Source: Elusimicrobia bacterium UBA5214
GTDB lineage: Bacteria > Elusimicrobiota > UBA5214
NCBI GenBank assembly: GCA_002412545.1
Contig: DHVG01000013.1
Location: 157,847 to 221,846, forward strand
DNA: 64,000 bases
Direction of reading: 5' to 3'
The notes under the pieces were generated by a model. It was not told where the DNA came from. It saw only the letters and a list, made by a program, of their open reading frames with translations, and did not search any database. The position numbers and the translations under genes were made by a program. Of this stretch, positions 35,244 through 42,808 are shown piece by piece (positions within the stretch are counted from its first letter, which is position 1; each line of letters opens with the position of its first letter).

Positions 35244-36002
35244 CTACGATACTGATACTACCTTCTCCATCACTGCCTTCGGAATATCAAAATTAGCATA
35301 AACATTCTTTACATCTTCGTGTTCTTCCAAAGCATTCATTAAGGCAAGCATCGTTTCCGCTTTTTTCTCATCCAATTTTATGTAGGTCTGCGGGAAAAAA
35401 GTTATTTCGGCGCTGCTTAAAGGAATTTTCTTCTCTTCCAGTATCTTTTTTACTTTTTCATATTCTTCGGGGAGGGTAATCACTTCATATAAGTCCTCAT
35501 CATCAGTACGCACATCTTCGGCACCGGCATCAAGGGCAATTGAGATTAACTCGTCTTCTCCAATTTTGTTCTTTTCTACGGCTAAATACCCTTTCTTTTT
35601 GAACATCCAGGAGACACAACCGCTCTCACCTAAGTTGCCACCATATTCGGAAAAAAGACGCCGTATTTCGGAAGTAGTGCGATTCTTATTATCGGTAGTT
35701 GCTTCTACAATGACCGCTACACCAGCCGGACCGTAACCTTCATAAACCACTTCTTCATAGACCACGCCGGGCAGTTCACCGGTGCCACGCTGGATTGCCC
35801 GTTTAACATTCTCCGCGGGCATATTATCGGCTCTTGCATCATCAATCGCTTTCCGTAAGCGTGGATTATGTTCCGGATTACCTCCCCCTTCCCGTGCCGC
35901 AATCGTAATTTCCCGAATTAGTTTGGTAAAAACTCTTCCTCTTTTGGCATCCTGTGCTCCTTTGCGATGTTTTATTCCTGCCCATCTTGAATGTCCAGAC
36001 AT
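35244..36002 (-). CDS. yebC: YebC/PmpR-family protein
   Basis: 252 residues from MSGHSRWAGIKHRKGAQDAK, the universal family start. I use the ATG at 36002 because a perfect GGAGG lies eight bases upstream; an earlier ATG overlaps that site. The three-domain alpha/beta protein (with GGNLGESGCVSWMF and TEILPNxx-type blocks later) acts as a transcription regulator in some bacteria and aids translation of proline stretches in others. It is commonly next to ruvC, as here, and is the first gene of the yebC-ruvCAB unit. Confidence 0.96.
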   Translation of the reverse strand: MSGHSRWAGIKHRKGAQDAKRGRVFTKLIREITIAAREGGGNPEHNPRLRKAIDDARADNMPAENVKRAIQRGTGELPGVVYEEVVYEGYGPAGVAVIVEATTDNKNRTTSEIRRLFSEYGGNLGESGCVSWMFKKKGYLAVEKNKIGEDELISIALDAGAEDVRTDDEDLYEVITLPEEYEKVKKILEEKKIPLSSAEITFFPQTYIKLDEKKAETMLALMNALEEHEDVKNVYANFDIPKAVMEKVVSVS

Positions 36003-36055
36003 ATTTTTATCCTCCATTCACAAATTACACCAAAAACTTATATGCGATTTAAAGA

Positions 36056-36084
36056 ATTATACAAAAAAATTACCTTTTTCGCAA
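36056..36084 (-). promoter_or_regulatory. Sigma-70-like promoter for yebC-ruvCAB
   Basis: On the minus strand TTGCGA (36084-36079) and TATAAT (36061-36056) are separated by exactly 17 bases. The predicted start of transcription near 36049 gives a leader of about 45 bases before the yebC ATG, and a terminator for the upstream gene lies just before it. Confidence 0.75.
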
Positions 36085-36115
36085 ACCGCGTAAAAACAAA
36101 ATTATCCGGAGTAAA

Positions 36116-36151
36116 TAAAAAAACCGCTGACATTTTCCAAACTCAGCGGTT
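36116..36151 (-). terminator. Intrinsic terminator after the lipid kinase gene
   Basis: On the minus strand AACCGCTGA (36151-36143) and TCAGCGGTT (36130-36122) form a 9-bp stem with a 12-base loop, followed directly by a run of seven T. It separates the kinase transcript from the yebC promoter. Confidence 0.85.
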
Positions 36152-36211
36152 GACTTAGGTGTTCAAAAATGCCTATTCGTTATCTAAAATGGTAAAGAGG
36201 TAAAATCCAAG

Positions 36212-37141
36212 TTACGGAAAACGGAAATTTAATACCTGGTTGCGGATTTGGAATTCGGCAGGGAGAATGCCACCTTCTTCACCATCATATTCAATCGGGA
36301 CATTATCCTGAGATTCAACCCGCACTTTTTTTACTCGGAGAGTACGAACTTTACGGTGTTTATCCAGAGTGCCCAAATAGAGACGCTTAGAATTCCAAAC
36401 AACTTCCGCTTTCTTCATCTCTTCAACTAAAACAAAGTCAAAGTAACCATCGTTGATTTGTGCCTTAGGTGCAATAATCATACCACCCCCGAAGATGCCG
36501 CCATTGGCAATTGCACCGATGAGAAAGTTTCCTTCAATTGTTTCCCGGTCATCAATAACCAGACGAAATGATTTGCTCTGATATTGAAATAAAGTAGAGA
36601 TAAATCCCCGATAGTAGAATAATTTGCCTCTTTGCGCCGAGGGAACTGAAGAGATGCGTTTGATTACTTCTGCACCGAGACCGAAATCGGCAACATTGAT
36701 AAAATACTGTTGTTGCTTATTTATCCCATTGCCAAGAAAAGTAATCATTCCGAGGTCAACTTTTCGTTTGGGAGCATCTTTTAGCCGTTCAACTGATTTC
36801 CGAAAATCTCTCGGTACCTTAATAAACCGGATAAAATCCGAACCAGTTCCAGAAGAAATCATCCCGAGATTAGCATCTTCGTTAATTACTTCGTTACTAC
36901 CGGGTTTGAAAAAACCGTTAGCAATTTCGTTAAGTGTACCGTCACCACCTACACCAATAATAAAATCAAATCCTTGTTGGAGAAGTCCGCGGGTAATTTC
37001 GGTAGCCTGTTTTGGTCGCTCGGTAAAGATATAGCGAAATTCAAGGAAAGATGCTCTAATCATCTCCCGGATATGCGGCCATCTTTTTTCAGTTTGTCCT
37101 TTTGCCGAAACCGGGTTAACGATTATATGAACTTTATCCAT
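36212..37141 (-). CDS. Diacylglycerol/lipid kinase family protein (YegS-like)
   Basis: 309 residues. IIVNPVSAKGQTEKRW, then FDFIIGVGGDGTLNEIANGF with the GGDGT nucleotide motif, GMISSGTGSDFIRFI and NVADFGLGAEV are diagnostic of the DagK catalytic family; the C-terminal half is the beta-sandwich ending VPIEYDGEEG. It phosphorylates a lipid such as diacylglycerol; the exact lipid is not predictable. It follows the O-antigen-ligase-like genes with a six-base gap and ends the transcript at the terminator. Confidence 0.94.
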   Translation of the reverse strand: MDKVHIIVNPVSAKGQTEKRWPHIREMIRASFLEFRYIFTERPKQATEITRGLLQQGFDFIIGVGGDGTLNEIANGFFKPGSNEVINEDANLGMISSGTGSDFIRFIKVPRDFRKSVERLKDAPKRKVDLGMITFLGNGINKQQQYFINVADFGLGAEVIKRISSVPSAQRGKLFYYRGFISTLFQYQSKSFRLVIDDRETIEGNFLIGAIANGGIFGGGMIIAPKAQINDGYFDFVLVEEMKKAEVVWNSKRLYLGTLDKHRKVRTLRVKKVRVESQDNVPIEYDGEEGGILPAEFQIRNQVLNFRFP

Positions 37142-37147
37142 TGTTAT

Positions 37148-39169
37148 TTATTTTCTATTTTTTTGTTCAATGGTTGAAAGGTTACGTCTAGCTAATTCAA
37201 AATTAGGGTCAATTCGCAGTGCTTCACGGAAGCAGTTTATCGCTTTTTCGGGTTGGTTATTTTTAAGGTAGAGATAACCGAGATTATTCCAAGATTCTTT
37301 GTGTAAAGGGTCAAGTTCAACAACCCGATCATATACTTTAATTCCTTTTTCTAAATATTTTTCTGGTTGACGTAAATAAAGATTACCCAGTGAAAGATAC
37401 GCTTCCCGTGAAAGAGGATTGATATATAATGCTTGTTGATAATTTTTTATTGCTTCTTCCACTTTGCCTGAATAGAGTGAAACTACCGCTAAATTATAGT
37501 AAATTTCATCGTAACCAAGATTTGCCGCTAATGCCTCTTTATAAGCCCAAATTGCCTTTGCTTGTTCTCCTAAACGAGCGTAAGTATTTCCTAACTCATA
37601 GTTATTGTTCACCTCTAACCGGTGATATTGATGAGCAGTTTCCAATTCTTTTTTTGCCTCCAAGAGACGATTCTGGCGATTAAATTTGAAACCATTGAAG
37701 TAATGGATTTCAGCAAGAAAAAATCTTGCATTGTTGACTATCAAAAGAACAAAAAAAAGCAGAATCAAACTGACCAGCCAGGTTTTATTTTTCAGGGATA
37801 AATTTATACCTGAATTCTTCTCTCGCTGAATAGCAAAATTAGCAAGAATGCCAAGATACCAAAAGAAAAAGAAGGCAGGAATGGCAAAATGTAAAGAAAC
37901 ATTCAAAATATTATCTACAAGGAAAGCAGTAATCCCAGCAGAAATAGCGAAAACTAACATTTTTTCTTTTGTTTCTAAAGGATATTTATATAGAGAATGA
38001 ACCCAACGATAGAAAGTTATCCAGAGCCATAAAAAAATACCCAAACCAATAACTCCTGTCTGAGAAATAATTTCTAAAATTTCATTGTGAGCATTATTGG
38101 CGTGGGTGCGGAAACTTTCATAGCGTTCCCAAAATAAATATTTTCCCTGATAGAAAGGATAAAAAAGTTCAAAAGTTCCCCAACCTTTACCTAAGAGAAA
38201 ACGTTCCTTAACCATTTCCCAAGCACAGAACCAGATTAAAAAACGTTGATGGAGAGGTCCGTAGGTAGCTTTTTTTGCCTCTTTAATTTCAGTCAAACGT
38301 TCAATAACACTGGGAGCGTATCCAGTGACTTTACTCCTTGGAGAAAAAATGGCAAAAAGAATAAAAAGAGATAAAAGTAAACCTAAACGGGCTTTATTCT
38401 TTTGGATAAATACTTTTTGATAGCGGGCAAGATTGAAAAACAAATATAATAATCCAAGGAAGAGACCTAACCATGAAGAACGAGTCATCGTACAAATTAA
38501 TGCCCAAAAAAGAATGAAGTTTATTAAAAAATAAAATAGACGCATATTCTTTTTCTCACTTAAAAGATATTCGGTAAAAGTTAAAGGAAGGACAAGGACA
38601 AGAAAAGGGGAAAGAAAATTGGGATTACCAAAAGTGGAAACACAACGTCCACCAAAAGGATTTAATACTTTAGGCCAAATTAGTTCTATGCTAAAATATT
38701 GGAGAATACCGTATACAGAAGCTACTACTGCTGTAAAATAGGACAAACGAATAACTTTCCAAACAAATTCTTTTTTCTCAAGAAAAAAAATTGCTGCATA
38801 GTAAACTAAAAACCAATTAACTAAAAGAAAAAGGAAATTTCTTGAACCTTCACTAAAGATGCTTAATTTAAGCTCGGGGTGGAAACTGATATATAGACCG
38901 TTTTGCGCAAAACCGGGATGACTTAAAAAAAAAGAATGTAACCAAGAAACTATTGCTAAAAGAAGAAAAATAAGTAATGGTTTATCCAAAGGGGTAGAAA
39001 AAAGAACAGTTTTCTTCTTTCTTAAACCATCAAGGAGATAAATTCCCCAGAGGAAAATCACACTTATATTCAATAGGACAATTTGGAAATAGTATGGGTT
39101 GCGAGTTAAATCAGTAAAAAAAATTAACGGTGCAATAAAGATAAGTGCGTAGATTAACCACTTTTTCAT
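37148..39169 (-). CDS. O-antigen ligase/polymerase-like membrane protein with C-terminal TPRs (copy A)
   Basis: 673 residues. About twelve transmembrane helices extend to near residue 470, with STFGNPNFLSPFLVLVLPLT and the periplasmic Wzy_C loop around RTHANNAHNEILEIISQTGV. Residues 500-670 hold at least four TPR units (EIYYNLAVVSLYSGKVEEAI, EAYLSLGNLYLRQPEKYLEK, ESWNNLGYLYLKNNQPEKAI). WaaL, Wzy and PglL oligosaccharide transferases share the core. It overlaps copy B by four bases (ATGA). The substrate is unknown. Confidence 0.88.
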   Translation of the reverse strand: MKKWLIYALIFIAPLIFFTDLTRNPYYFQIVLLNISVIFLWGIYLLDGLRKKKTVLFSTPLDKPLLIFLLLAIVSWLHSFFLSHPGFAQNGLYISFHPELKLSIFSEGSRNFLFLLVNWFLVYYAAIFFLEKKEFVWKVIRLSYFTAVVASVYGILQYFSIELIWPKVLNPFGGRCVSTFGNPNFLSPFLVLVLPLTFTEYLLSEKKNMRLFYFLINFILFWALICTMTRSSWLGLFLGLLYLFFNLARYQKVFIQKNKARLGLLLSLFILFAIFSPRSKVTGYAPSVIERLTEIKEAKKATYGPLHQRFLIWFCAWEMVKERFLLGKGWGTFELFYPFYQGKYLFWERYESFRTHANNAHNEILEIISQTGVIGLGIFLWLWITFYRWVHSLYKYPLETKEKMLVFAISAGITAFLVDNILNVSLHFAIPAFFFFWYLGILANFAIQREKNSGINLSLKNKTWLVSLILLFFVLLIVNNARFFLAEIHYFNGFKFNRQNRLLEAKKELETAHQYHRLEVNNNYELGNTYARLGEQAKAIWAYKEALAANLGYDEIYYNLAVVSLYSGKVEEAIKNYQQALYINPLSREAYLSLGNLYLRQPEKYLEKGIKVYDRVVELDPLHKESWNNLGYLYLKNNQPEKAINCFREALRIDPNFELARRNLSTIEQKNRK

Positions 39170-41547
39170 TGTCGCAATCTTTGGTGAGTAATTTCAAACA
39201 AGCGTTGAGCTTCTTTATCGTGAGGATGGATTTCTGAAACTTTTTTCCAAGCTAAAGATGCCTCCGCAAGGCGGTTTTGTTGTTGATAAATGATTGCTAA
39301 ATTACGCCACGCTTCCACTGAATTTGGGTAAATTTCAATTGCTTTTTTATAATTTTTTTCTGCTTCTTCAATTTTCCCCTGATGATAAAGAAGATTACCC
39401 AGATTTACATAACTTTCTTGATTCTCATGACGATGGGTAAGATACCAATTTTCTCTTAAAATATTATGGTAAGGTTTATTACATTCTTTGGCTTCCATGT
39501 CAGTACGGTACATTTCTTCCGCTTTGGCTAAATTGCCCAATTGAACATAGATCCAAGCCATTCGGTAGTAATTGGGCGAAAAAACTGGGTCAATTGCCCG
39601 ATATTTTTCAAAATTTTCTAATGCTTTTTGCCAATATATCTTTGCTTTCTCTACATTTCCTTGATTTCTTGCCCAATCACCAAGTTTTAAGTAAACTAAA
39701 CCAACTTGGTGATGCATTTGTACATAGTTCGGTGCGATACGCCGTAAACCATCATATTTGTCAATTGCTCGTTGTGGGTCATTACGGTATTCTTCATATT
39801 CATTGAGTGCAGGGTTCAAACGAAACTCACGGTTGCCCATTTCAATATCTTTAGTATATTTTTGTTGGAATTGAGCAATTAGAGTAGCGGAGATTTTTCG
39901 GTCACCCCATTCCGGACGATGAGTCTTCTCTATATTGAAACGGTCATTAAAAACATTACCCATAAAATAATGTGCCATCGGAAAGAAAGGATTACGTTTT
40001 GCTACTTCATTATACTCACTGAGTGCATGGTCCCATTGTCCTTGTTTAGAAAAGAAAATAGCAATATTATGGTGAATGTCCGCCTCAAAAAAACCATAAA
40101 ATAGTTTTACTAAATATATTGCACAAAGCAAAATAACCAATTGTAAAACTGTTTTAAGAGAAATTAAAGAGGATGGACTTGCACTTATTTCCCTGGGATT
40201 ACTTTTAACTGAGAGAGGTTTTGTGGTTGTTTCTTGAAGTGAAAGCCGACCAATCAAACCAATTAAAAGCCCGAGATATATACCCGAGGAAACAAAACGT
40301 AAAGAGACACACATTAAATTATGCACCAATAAACCAATTAAAGCACTTAAACTTCCTAAAAGGTAGTAAGCGTAACTTGGATAAATAAAAACTCGTTTCT
40401 TTTTTATTGACGGACTAGCCCGAATTTCGGCCATCTGGACATACCGTCGGAGCGCACGAAAACCAAAAACAAGATAAGTTAAAATCAACCAATAAAAAAT
40501 ACCAAACCCAATTGTTCCTTCATCATACCAGATTTCTAAATGTTCGTTCTCCGGATGGTCGCTTTCCGTATTATGTTTACCTTCAATATGAAAGATTTGC
40601 GGACGTCGGTAAAGTGGATAGACGACATAAAATGTTCCGATACCGGTACCTTGAATGGGACGTTTAAGAATCATTTCCCAAGTTGATAACCAAGTGAAAA
40701 CTCTAAATCGCACTGAATCTATTCTCTGCTTAACAAAATAGACCACACCTGCACTACAAAGAATAATTAAACCAATAAGAAAAATAATTACTATCCGACG
40801 GAGATTACCCTTCTGAAAATGAGAAAAATAAATCACTGAAATTATGGAGAACGAAACAATACCTGCAGTATAACCAATCCATGCTGCTTTAGAATAAGTA
40901 AAGATAAGGTCAAAAGTGACCAAAAGAAATAGGAAAATTAAGAATTTATTCCGACTTTTAAGAACTAATCCTAATAATAATGGAGAAATAGTTACTAAGA
41001 AATCACCAAAAAAGTTAGGGTTACCAAAAGTAGAAAAAATACGCGGACCGAAAGCACCCCGCCAGATAAACGGATCCAAACCAGGTTCTGGGAGAGAAGG
41101 AAAGAAATGCCAATCTAGAAACTGAATCAGCCCGTAAATTGTGCTTACTGCACAAGCAGCAACTAAAAAAGTGAAAAGATGACGAATTTTTTCTTCACTA
41201 TTAAACTCAGTGAGAACAATTAATGCTAAACCAACATAACTAATACGCCGGACAAGTTCGGGAAAACTTGCTTCTTTCAAACGAGAGAATAGGAAGGAAA
41301 CAATACCAGAAAGAAGAAAAAGAATTAAAGGTAGAACTAAAGTCATCTTATCGCTAAAAGGAGAAATACTTTCATTCAAAAGTTTGAAAAACCAAAGTGT
41401 AAGAAGAACAACTGCACCAATTTGCAAAAGGGTGATTTTAATTTGGCAAGAGTCATACGTCCGTAGGTAAAAAGCTACCGAAACTAAAAAATAAAATAAA
41501 GGTAATCCCCAATGTAATAATCTTTCTGAATTACGTGAACTAAGCAT
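39166..41547 (-). CDS. O-antigen ligase/polymerase-like membrane protein with C-terminal TPRs (copy B)
   Basis: 793 residues with the same plan as copy A: multi-pass core to about residue 470 containing STFGNPNFFGDFLVTISPLL and SDHPENEHLEIWYDEGTIGF, then about 300 residues of TPRs (DHALSEYNEVAKRNPFFPMA, NPYMYRMAW-like units, EESYVNLGNLLYHQGKIEEA). The longer TPR tail suggests a larger partner surface. Tandem paralogues may split two jobs, for example polymerase and ligase, or O-antigen and protein glycosylation. The upstream gap leads to the tRNA cluster. Confidence 0.88.
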   Translation of the reverse strand: MLSSRNSERLLHWGLPLFYFLVSVAFYLRTYDSCQIKITLLQIGAVVLLTLWFFKLLNESISPFSDKMTLVLPLILFLLSGIVSFLFSRLKEASFPELVRRISYVGLALIVLTEFNSEEKIRHLFTFLVAACAVSTIYGLIQFLDWHFFPSLPEPGLDPFIWRGAFGPRIFSTFGNPNFFGDFLVTISPLLLGLVLKSRNKFLIFLFLLVTFDLIFTYSKAAWIGYTAGIVSFSIISVIYFSHFQKGNLRRIVIIFLIGLIILCSAGVVYFVKQRIDSVRFRVFTWLSTWEMILKRPIQGTGIGTFYVVYPLYRRPQIFHIEGKHNTESDHPENEHLEIWYDEGTIGFGIFYWLILTYLVFGFRALRRYVQMAEIRASPSIKKKRVFIYPSYAYYLLGSLSALIGLLVHNLMCVSLRFVSSGIYLGLLIGLIGRLSLQETTTKPLSVKSNPREISASPSSLISLKTVLQLVILLCAIYLVKLFYGFFEADIHHNIAIFFSKQGQWDHALSEYNEVAKRNPFFPMAHYFMGNVFNDRFNIEKTHRPEWGDRKISATLIAQFQQKYTKDIEMGNREFRLNPALNEYEEYRNDPQRAIDKYDGLRRIAPNYVQMHHQVGLVYLKLGDWARNQGNVEKAKIYWQKALENFEKYRAIDPVFSPNYYRMAWIYVQLGNLAKAEEMYRTDMEAKECNKPYHNILRENWYLTHRHENQESYVNLGNLLYHQGKIEEAEKNYKKAIEIYPNSVEAWRNLAIIYQQQNRLAEASLAWKKVSEIHPHDKEAQRLFEITHQRLRQ

Positions 41548-41588
41548 TATTTTTTTGTTTACTGTGCTACACCTTTATTGAAGTTTTA

Positions 41589-41660
41589 AGCCGGAAATGG
41601 GATTTGAACCCATGACCTATGGTTTACGAAACCATTGCTCTACCACTGAGCTATTCCGGC
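41589..41660 (-). tRNA. tRNA-Thr(CGU)
   Basis: Acceptor GCCGGAA/TTCCGGC (7 bp), D-arm GCTC..GAGC, anticodon arm ATGGT-TTCGTAA-ACCAT with anticodon CGT, T-arm ATGGG-TTCAAAT-CCCAT. CCA is not encoded. Confidence 0.95.
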
Positions 41661-41675
41661 AACATGGTGTGGGGC

Positions 41676-41748
41676 TAACCACTGAGTTACACTATCATTT
41701 AAAATTATTCAATGCCGAGGGGCGGAATCGAACCGCCGACGCAGGGCC
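41676..41748 (-). pseudogene. Decayed tRNA fragments
   Basis: At 41713-41748 a tRNA-Phe-like 3' half remains (CCTGCGTC, T-arm GGCGG-TTCGATT-CCGCC, acceptor strand CCTCGGC) but no matching 5' acceptor strand. Just upstream on the minus strand, GACTGAAAAT (a Phe anticodon loop) is followed by a palindromic insert (about 41749-41783) that cuts it off from that 3' half. At 41676-41696 a separate D-arm-like piece, GTGTAACTCAGTGGTTAGC, remains. Confidence 0.6.
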
Positions 41749-41816
41749 CCGTAAAGTCCAATTTATCGGACTAACGAGGTAAAATTTTCAGTCTGCCCCG
41801 AGAATTTGCCTTATGG

Positions 41817-41889
41817 TGCCGCGGGACGGAATCGAACCGCCGACGCAGGGATTTTCAGTCCCTCGCTCTACCAACTGAGCTACCGCGGC
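41817..41889 (-). tRNA. tRNA-Phe(GAA)
   Basis: Acceptor GCCGCGG/CCGCGGC, D-arm GCTC..GAGC, anticodon arm AGGGA-CTGAAAA-TCCCT with anticodon GAA, T-arm GGCGG-TTCGATT-CCGTC with one wobble pair, discriminator A. Confidence 0.96.
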
Positions 41890-41908
41890 AAACATTTCAA
41901 GCCGGAAC

Positions 41909-42274
41909 CTATTCTGAAAAAACTTTCTCAATTTTTTCTCTTAATAAGTCAAGGTCAAATGGCTTTACTATATAATCCACTGCACCAAAAAGTTTAGCAT
42001 CGTGGTAAGTAGTAAGGTCAGAAAGAGCAGTAAGCATAAAAATTGGTATTTTACTTGTTTCTTTTAGTTGACGAATCTCCCGACATAAACTTATCCCATC
42101 AATATCTGGTAAACGAATATCCATAATGATTAGGTCAGGTTTATCTTGGTTAACCCGTTGAAGTGCTTGACCCCCGTCACTCGCTACATCTACCTCATAA
42201 CCTAATTCAGAAAGAACGCTTTCTAACATTTCTTGAATATTAAGGTCATCGTCAATGACTAAAATTTTTTTCAT
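41909..42274 (-). CDS. Single-domain response regulator (receiver only)
   Basis: About 121 residues from the ATG at 42274 (a TTG four codons earlier lies in repeat DNA). KKILVIDDDLNIQEML supplies the acidic pair, LIIMDIRLPDIDG the phospho-acceptor Asp, and VDYIVKPFDLDLL the conserved Lys. It is a CheY/PilH-like receiver with no output domain. It lies between tRNA genes, so it may have its own transcript; a partner could be the soluble kinase at 45372. Confidence 0.92.
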   Translation of the reverse strand: MKKILVIDDDLNIQEMLESVLSELGYEVDVASDGGQALQRVNQDKPDLIIMDIRLPDIDGISLCREIRQLKETSKIPIFMLTALSDLTTYHDAKLFGAVDYIVKPFDLDLLREKIEKVFSE

Positions 42275-42289
42275 CTTCTTAAGCAATGA

Positions 42290-42368
42290 TTACAATGATT
42301 TTTTAAGTCTGATTACTGATTACGGTGATTTTAATCAGTGTAATTTATTCTATAATCACTGTAATCTT
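42290..42368. repeat. GATTACN-type intergenic repeats
   Basis: Several units of GATTAC(A/G)(A/G)TGATT and TCAGTGTAATTTATT between the receiver gene and the interrupted tRNA. The same family occurs at 19669 and 52185. Confidence 0.8.
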
Positions 42369-42411
42369 TCTTCCTGAGGAAGACGGGCCCGACCGGATTT
42401 GAACCGGCGAT

Positions 42412-42434
42412 CTCTCCGATGTCACATCGGAGAG
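42412..42434. repeat. Palindrome in the anticodon arm of the interrupted tRNA
   Basis: CTCTCCGATG-TCA-CATCGGAGAG, a perfect 10-bp stem. The 15-bp core is shared with 27418-27432. Confidence 0.9.
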
Positions 42435-42451
42435 CGTTCTCCCCGAAAAAA

Positions 42452-42527
42452 CGGGGCGAATGGGATTTGAACCCACGATCTCTGGCTTGACAGGCCAGCG
42501 TTCTAAACCAGACTGAACTACCGCCCC
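42452..42527 (-). tRNA. tRNA-Asp(GUC)
   Basis: Acceptor GGGGCGG/TCGCCCC with one wobble pair, D-arm GTTC..GAAC, anticodon arm CTGGC-CTGTCAA-GCCAG with anticodon GTC, T-arm GTGGG-TTCAAAT-CCCAT, discriminator G as usual for Asp. It is nested between the halves of another tRNA. Confidence 0.96.
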
Positions 42528-42576
42528 TCCAGTCGTTTTTTCGGGACGTGTTAAACCAAACTACACCACGAGCCCT

Positions 42577-42689
42577 TTGAAGTCAGTTGTCAGTTAATAG
42601 TGATAAGTGATTAGTAATTGGTTAATTATATTTAAAAACTACTATTATTAACTATAAACTATGGACCATAAACTATCAATTACTATTAA
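42577..42689. repeat. Intergenic AGTTATAGT/ACTATAAACT-type repeats
   Basis: Short variants of GTCAGTTAATAGTGATAAG and ACTATAAACTATGGACC fill the gap between the interrupted tRNA and tRNA-Val. Confidence 0.75.
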
Positions 42690-42761
42690 TGGGCGATGCA
42701 GGATTTGAACCTGCGACCTCCTCCTTGTAAGGGAGGCGCGCTCCCCCTGCGCCAATCGCCC
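42690..42761 (-). tRNA. tRNA-Val(UAC)
   Basis: Acceptor GGGCGAT/ATCGCCC, D-arm GCGC..GCGC, anticodon arm CCTCC-CTTACAA-GGAGG with anticodon TAC, T-arm GCAGG-TTCAAAT-CCTGC, discriminator A. Confidence 0.96.
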
Positions 42762-42808
42762 ATAGATTCTTTCCTCCTAACGCACTGTAAGATGTCTTTC
42801 TTTCTAAA

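Larger units (their letters stand above)
42384..42575 (-). pseudogene. Interrupted tRNA gene enclosing tRNA-Asp
   Basis: The 5' part (42575 down to about 42546) reads GGGCTCG-TG-GTGT...ACAC-G; the 3' part (about 42434 down to 42384) has the T-arm GCCGG-TTCAAAT-CCGGT and acceptor CGGGCCC. The two acceptor strands pair over seven positions with one wobble pair. Between them lies an intact tRNA-Asp flanked by 12-bp inverted repeats (42442-42453 and 42534-42545). The anticodon arm CTCTC...GAGAG is enlarged to 23 nt by the palindrome at 42412-42434. Either a disrupted gene or an unusual split one. Confidence 0.6.

Noticed and set aside
36624..37034. 136-codon plus-strand open frame
   Set aside because: It is a shadow of the lipid kinase gene, low in complexity and without a recognisable motif.
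41597..41782. Plus-strand open frame beginning MGFEPMTYGL
   Set aside because: It is the antisense translation of tRNA-Thr and the neighbouring tRNA fragments, a common false call.
41806..41997. Plus-strand open frame with AAGRNRTADAG
   Set aside because: It reads antisense through tRNA-Phe into the receiver gene.
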